Below, in pieces: positions 61,014-64,000 of a DNA stretch of 64,000 nt (position 1 is its first letter; every line of letters starts with the position of its first letter). Source of the DNA: Chloroflexota bacterium (GTDB lineage: Bacteria > Chloroflexota > UBA11872); assembly GCA_026708035.1 (NCBI GenBank), contig JAPOVQ010000027.1:1-64000 (forward strand), read 5' to 3'. The translations under genes and the position numbers were made by a program. The notes below the pieces were generated by a model that saw nothing but the letters and a program-made list of their open reading frames with translations, had not been told where the DNA came from and searched no databases.

Positions 61014-61360
61014 GTATGTCAATCCGCCTGGGGTGGACCCGCACCCGAATTCACGGGGGTGCTCAATGGCGCTATCGCCCGTTGGCTGGCCCACGAATCC
61101 GGCAAGGGTGGTGGGCCAGCGATGGGCATTGAGTGGTAGACTAGTCTTGCTCGGTGGACGCAGTAGGCTAGCCGCAATTGTGCCGCGACAGCTTACGAGA
61201 TACTACAGTCCCCAAGCCACAACTCGAAGAAAGTTCTGCCTACCGTCAACTCAGGCCCACCACCTTTGACAGACCCAATACCCTGAAAACGTCGGCTATG
61301 AAGGCGGTATTTCGCGCCGGCTTCGCGAAGTTCGCGGACACATAGCGGAGGCGTGCAGAT
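61014..61360. other. Gap between toxin operon and phosphotriesterase-family gene
   Basis: No gene seen. A direct repeat TTCGCGCCGGCTTCGCGAAGTTCGCG near 61308 has internal CTTCGCGAAG. The right end carries CGGAGG, the ribosome binding site of the next gene. The GC content rises from left to right here, which may mark an internal junction of the island. Confidence 0.4.
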
Positions 61361-62425
61361 ATGGCCAATGCCTCACGAGTTGGAAGAGTCCAGACTGTCC
61401 TGGGCTTGATATGCGGCGGCGAGCTGGGCATTACCTTGCCTCACGAGCACCTGCTCGTCGATCTGTCCTGCGCCTTTGCGCTGCCCGCCGCGGCAAGCCA
61501 GCGGGGGCGAGCCTACGAGCCGGTCGGCATCGAGAATCTGGGCTGGTTGCGCTACCACTCCTTCGAGAATCTGGACAACCTGCGCCTGCTGGACGAGCGC
61601 GAAGCCATCGACGAAGCCCTGCTCTTCAAAGTGGCGGGCGGCAATAGCATCGTCGACTGCACCATCAACGGCGTCGGCCGCGACCCGGAAGGCCTGGCGC
61701 GGATCGCCCGCTCCACCGGGCTCAACATTGTCATGGGATCCGGCTATTACACCGCCCCGAGTCATCCCCCCGTGCTTGCCGCGAAGAGCGAGGACGAGGT
61801 CTATGCGGAGATCGTCCGGGACATCGAAATCGGCGTCGGCGACAGCGGCGTCAAGGCCGGCATCGTCGGCGAGATCGGTTGCTCCTGGCCGCTGGAGGAC
61901 AACGAGCGCAAGGTGCTACGCGCCGCCGCCCGGGCGCAGCAGCACACCGGCGCATGCCTCAGCATTCATCCGGGCCGCAACCGCGCCGCACCCTTCGAAA
62001 TAGTGGATATCATCGCCGCCGCCGGCGCCGATCTGAGCCGCGTCATCATGTGCCATATCGACGTCCGCCTGCGCACTCCCGAGGAGCGCCTGCGGCTGGC
62101 GCGGTCCGGGTGCTACCTCGAGTACGACGTCTTTGGTTGGGAGGGCCACTTCCCCTCCTACTGGACCGCCGACGATTACATGGATATCCCCAACGATACC
62201 CAGCGCATCTACGAAATCCAGGCGCTGATGGAGGCGGGCCACCTCGAGCAGATCCTGGTCTCACAGGACATTTGCCGCAAGTCGACGCGGGTTCGCTACG
62301 GCGGCTGGGGCTTTCCCCACATCTTGAACTATGTGGTGCCGATGATGCGGCAACGAGGCTTTGACCAAGAGCAGATCGACACCATCCTGATCGAGAATCC
62401 GAAGCGCATTCTCAGCTTCGCTTGA
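61361..62425 (+). CDS. Phosphotriesterase-family amidohydrolase (lactonase-like)
   Basis: 354 residues from ATG 61361. Metal ligands: LPHEHLLVDLS (HxH, about 27-30), GIVGEIGCSW where Glu stands at the position of carbamylated Lys in classical phosphotriesterases, SIHPGRN, IMCHIDVR and SQDICRKS (Asp). The family cleaves lactones and phosphotriesters. Codon use is GC-rich like the chromosome. It lies left of the right repeat, so inside the island, yet looks host-like. Confidence 0.88.
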   Translation: MANASRVGRVQTVLGLICGGELGITLPHEHLLVDLSCAFALPAAASQRGRAYEPVGIENLGWLRYHSFENLDNLRLLDEREAIDEALLFKVAGGNSIVDCTINGVGRDPEGLARIARSTGLNIVMGSGYYTAPSHPPVLAAKSEDEVYAEIVRDIEIGVGDSGVKAGIVGEIGCSWPLEDNERKVLRAAARAQQHTGACLSIHPGRNRAAPFEIVDIIAAAGADLSRVIMCHIDVRLRTPEERLRLARSGCYLEYDVFGWEGHFPSYWTADDYMDIPNDTQRIYEIQALMEAGHLEQILVSQDICRKSTRVRYGGWGFPHILNYVVPMMRQRGFDQEQIDTILIENPKRILSFA

Positions 62426-64000
62426 AGGCGGGATGAGCGCCCTCGCAATCTAAGCGGCGGGCGGGTTGCGCCGCGGGCGCAGACCGCAACTAGCTGGAGC
62501 GCCACGTTGACATCGTGGAGGTCAGAGGTTCGAGTCCCCTCGCGCCCACCAGCACGTACCGAACTCATAAAGTCGCCGTCGAGGGCCACCTCGGAGGCGT
62601 CTGTGCGCCCGACTGGACTGTCGTCTGGCATCGGGATGGTGTAGCGGATGACGGCCCGGCCAGGTCGCACCGTGATGCGCTTCACAAAGGAGCGGATGAA
62701 CGCCTTCGTCTCCATGATGTCGCTGGTCAGGAGGAACCGGCTCATGTCCTTGGCGAACTCGGCGATCACGTCGGCACTGTCCAGCAGCTGCCGCCGCTCG
62801 GCGAGCGCTCGGCGAGTGTCGTCAGCCGCCAGCTCCAGCTGATCCTTGCGCTGCTGGTGTTCACGGGTCCGCTCGGCGGCGACGGCAACCTCTAGGTCGG
62901 TGGTCTCGATCACTCGCCAGATACGGTCGAGCGCGCGGTTGAGCTCATCGAGTTCCTGCTCGATCGTCGCCAGCTTGTCGCGCTGCTCGCGGGCGAGCCC
63001 ATCCATCTCCTCGTCGACGAGCGCGACCAACGCGCGGATGTTGCGCTCGGTGAGAATGTGATCGCGCAGCTGCTCGACGATCAACTGCTCGAACCTGGGC
63101 GCGTTGAGCCTCGGCGTCGTGCAGGTCTCGGCACCTCGTTTGATCTTCGATTGGCAGACGTAGTAGGTGTACCTGCCACTCTTCGCCTCCGAGGCGGTGA
63201 GCGACGTGCCGCAGGGCGCGCAGCGGACCAACCCGCTGAGGAGGTAGCGGCTGGCGATGCGGCGCGGATTCACCTGCTTGGGCGCCCGCGACTTGAGCAG
63301 CCGCTGGACGTGGTCGAACGCTGCGCGGGACACAATGGCGGGAACGGCGGCCTCGACCCGGATTGGCGGTCCGCCGTCCTTGGCGTTGCGCCCCCAGATC
63401 AACGTGCCAGCGTAGGCCTCATTGGTCAGCATCTGGTGGATCGTGGTCTTTAGCCAGCGCTTGCCGTTCGTGGTTGGGATGCCCTCCGCGTTGAGGATCC
63501 GGGTAATGCCAAGCACGCTCTGGCCGCTGCGCGCCAGCTCGAAGATGCGCCGAACCACGGCGTCGGCGGGCGGGGCCAGCGCGAGCTTCGGGCGCTGCTT
63601 GGCGCCGTCCTGGACATAGACCTTGCGGTAGCCGTAGGGCGCGTAGGTGGGTATCCAGAAGCCCCGGGCGGCGGCCTCCCGCATCCCGCGGGTGACCTCC
63701 TGCGCCAGGTTCTCGCTGTAGAACTCGTCCACGCTCTCGATGATGGCCTCCATGAGTTTGCCGGTGGGGGAGTCGTCGGCGTGCTCGGTGATGGAGACGA
63801 CGCGCACGCCCCTGCGGCGCAGCATCGACTTGAAGGCGACGGCGTGCTCGCGCTTGCGGGTGAAGCGGGAGAACTTCCAGACCAGGATTTCCTGGAACGG
63901 GGCGTCCGGCTGGCTGGCCGCTTCCAGCATCCGGCGAAACTGCGGCCGATCGGCGACGCGGCCGCTCTCGGCCTCGTCGACGTACTCCCGCGCCACGACG
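62329..64000 (-). CDS. Second large serine recombinase (5' end outside window)
   Basis: The frame is open at the right edge, so the N-terminal catalytic serine is not seen. Visible part aligns with the recombinase at 45680: EYVDEAESGRVADRPQFRRML, WKFSRFTRKREHAVAFKSMLRRRG, ADDSPTGKLMEAIIESVDEF, the zinc ribbon CAPCGTSLTASEAKSGRYTYY, the coiled coil, and FVKRITVRPGRAVIRYTIPM. After GGREGTRTSDLHDVNVAL the tRNA-derived stop is missing (CAG replaces TAA), so the frame runs 55 more codons, antisense into the phosphotriesterase gene, before stopping at 62329. Confidence 0.9.
   Translation of the reverse strand, partial: VVAREYVDEAESGRVADRPQFRRMLEAASQPDAPFQEILVWKFSRFTRKREHAVAFKSMLRRRGVRVVSITEHADDSPTGKLMEAIIESVDEFYSENLAQEVTRGMREAAARGFWIPTYAPYGYRKVYVQDGAKQRPKLALAPPADAVVRRIFELARSGQSVLGITRILNAEGIPTTNGKRWLKTTIHQMLTNEAYAGTLIWGRNAKDGGPPIRVEAAVPAIVSRAAFDHVQRLLKSRAPKQVNPRRIASRYLLSGLVRCAPCGTSLTASEAKSGRYTYYVCQSKIKRGAETCTTPRLNAPRFEQLIVEQLRDHILTERNIRALVALVDEEMDGLAREQRDKLATIEQELDELNRALDRIWRVIETTDLEVAVAAERTREHQQRKDQLELAADDTRRALAERRQLLDSADVIAEFAKDMSRFLLTSDIMETKAFIRSFVKRITVRPGRAVIRYTIPMPDDSPVGRTDASEVALDGDFMSSVRAGGREGTRTSDLHDVNVALQLVAVCARGATRPPLRLRGRSSRLQAKLRMRFGFSIRMVSICSWSKPRCRIIGTT
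62497..62552 (+). repeat. Right attachment repeat (degenerate tRNA-Val copy)
   Basis: 56 bp identical to 45683-45738. Left of it, the 5' half of the tRNA and even its upstream flank are recognisable but altered: CCGCGGGCGC is kept, while the D-arm region reads AGACCGCAACTAGCTGG. Not a functional tRNA. It is the attachment repeat for the island and the left boundary for the second recombinase element. Confidence 0.88.

Larger units (their letters stand above)
45683..62552. mobile_element. Integrated genomic island at tRNA-Val
   Basis: Bounded by exact 56-bp direct repeats (tRNA-Val 3' end plus one base) at 45683-45738 and 62497-62552. It carries a serine recombinase next to the intact tRNA, an RHH regulator, a repeat-rich non-coding region, a Replic_Relax-type protein, lipoproteins, a DUF6946-like/McrC/McrB operon and a toxin-antitoxin pair. 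Between about 53.5 and 61 kb the DNA is visibly less GC-rich than the surrounding chromosome, and ORFan genes are frequent. A second recombinase lies just beyond the right repeat, so a second element probably follows in tandem. No relaxase, coupling protein or conjugation gene is visible. Confidence 0.82.

Overview
The window looks like chromosomal DNA of a GC-rich bacterium, most likely a member of Chloroflexota. This is an inference from gene content, frequent GTG starts, the S/T-P-rich lipoproteins and VanW/CAP-type secreted proteins, and families of short GC-rich palindromic repeats between genes. No rRNA is present to settle it. Most of the window (1-45.7 kb) reads as ordinary, densely packed chromosome. 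The last 18 kb is an accessory island inserted at a tRNA-Val gene.

Layout. 1-2.4 kb: an edge-truncated RCC1-type lipoprotein, a second small lipoprotein, and an intact tRNA-Ala(GGC) with a decayed copy 730 bp away. 2.4-9.4 kb: a MobA-like nucleotidyltransferase, a GlcD-type FAD oxidase, an HD phosphohydrolase, Nudix and DedA-like proteins and a secreted CAP protein. 9.6-16.7 kb: a split ribosomal/tRNA-modification neighbourhood. rplS-rnhB-yraN run leftward, while rpsP-khpA-trmD run rightward after a VanW gene, are not followed by rimM and end in a divergent groEL-like paralogue. 16.7-26.7 kb: panB, murD, a LiaF-like protein, a phosphoesterase, a SWIM zinc-finger protein, smpB, tmRNA (ssrA), Nudix, a beta-propeller protein, a methyltransferase, an octanoyl/lipoate transferase, tRNA-Arg(CCG), lspA and a cyclophilin lipoprotein. 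27-45.6 kb: secreted repeat proteins, an M20 hydrolase, two MFS transporters, PHP, ftsH-tilS-dut-ftsB-glmS, a D-aminoacylase cluster, a VOC protein and a PLP enzyme.

Island. An intact tRNA-Val(GAC) at 45661-45737 shares an exact 56-bp direct repeat with a tRNA fragment at 62497-62552. Immediately right of each copy lies a leftward large serine recombinase gene whose last codons are the antisense strand of the tRNA. Between the repeats are an RHH regulator, a repeat-rich iteron-like non-coding stretch, a duplicated Replic_Relax-type protein, small hypotheticals, a META-domain lipoprotein, a BsuPI-domain lipoprotein, a 52-residue remnant of the RNA-repair methyltransferase Hen1, a DUF6946-like-McrC-McrB defence operon, a HigBA-type toxin-antitoxin pair and a phosphotriesterase-family hydrolase. 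The second recombinase runs off the right edge, so a second element in tandem probably follows.

How the parts work together. Translation quality control is clustered (smpB-ssrA, khpA, trmD, tilS), as are envelope and cell-division functions (murD, glmS, ftsB, ftsH, lspA, VanW). The island combines integration, a possible replication/mobilisation module and anti-phage or stabilisation genes. The most unusual points are the tRNA-encoded ends of the recombinases, two candidate small RNAs with their own promoter and terminator (about 18.06-18.23 kb and 21.41-21.51 kb), the GroEL paralogue in the trmD operon, and the Hen1 remnant beside the McrBC locus.
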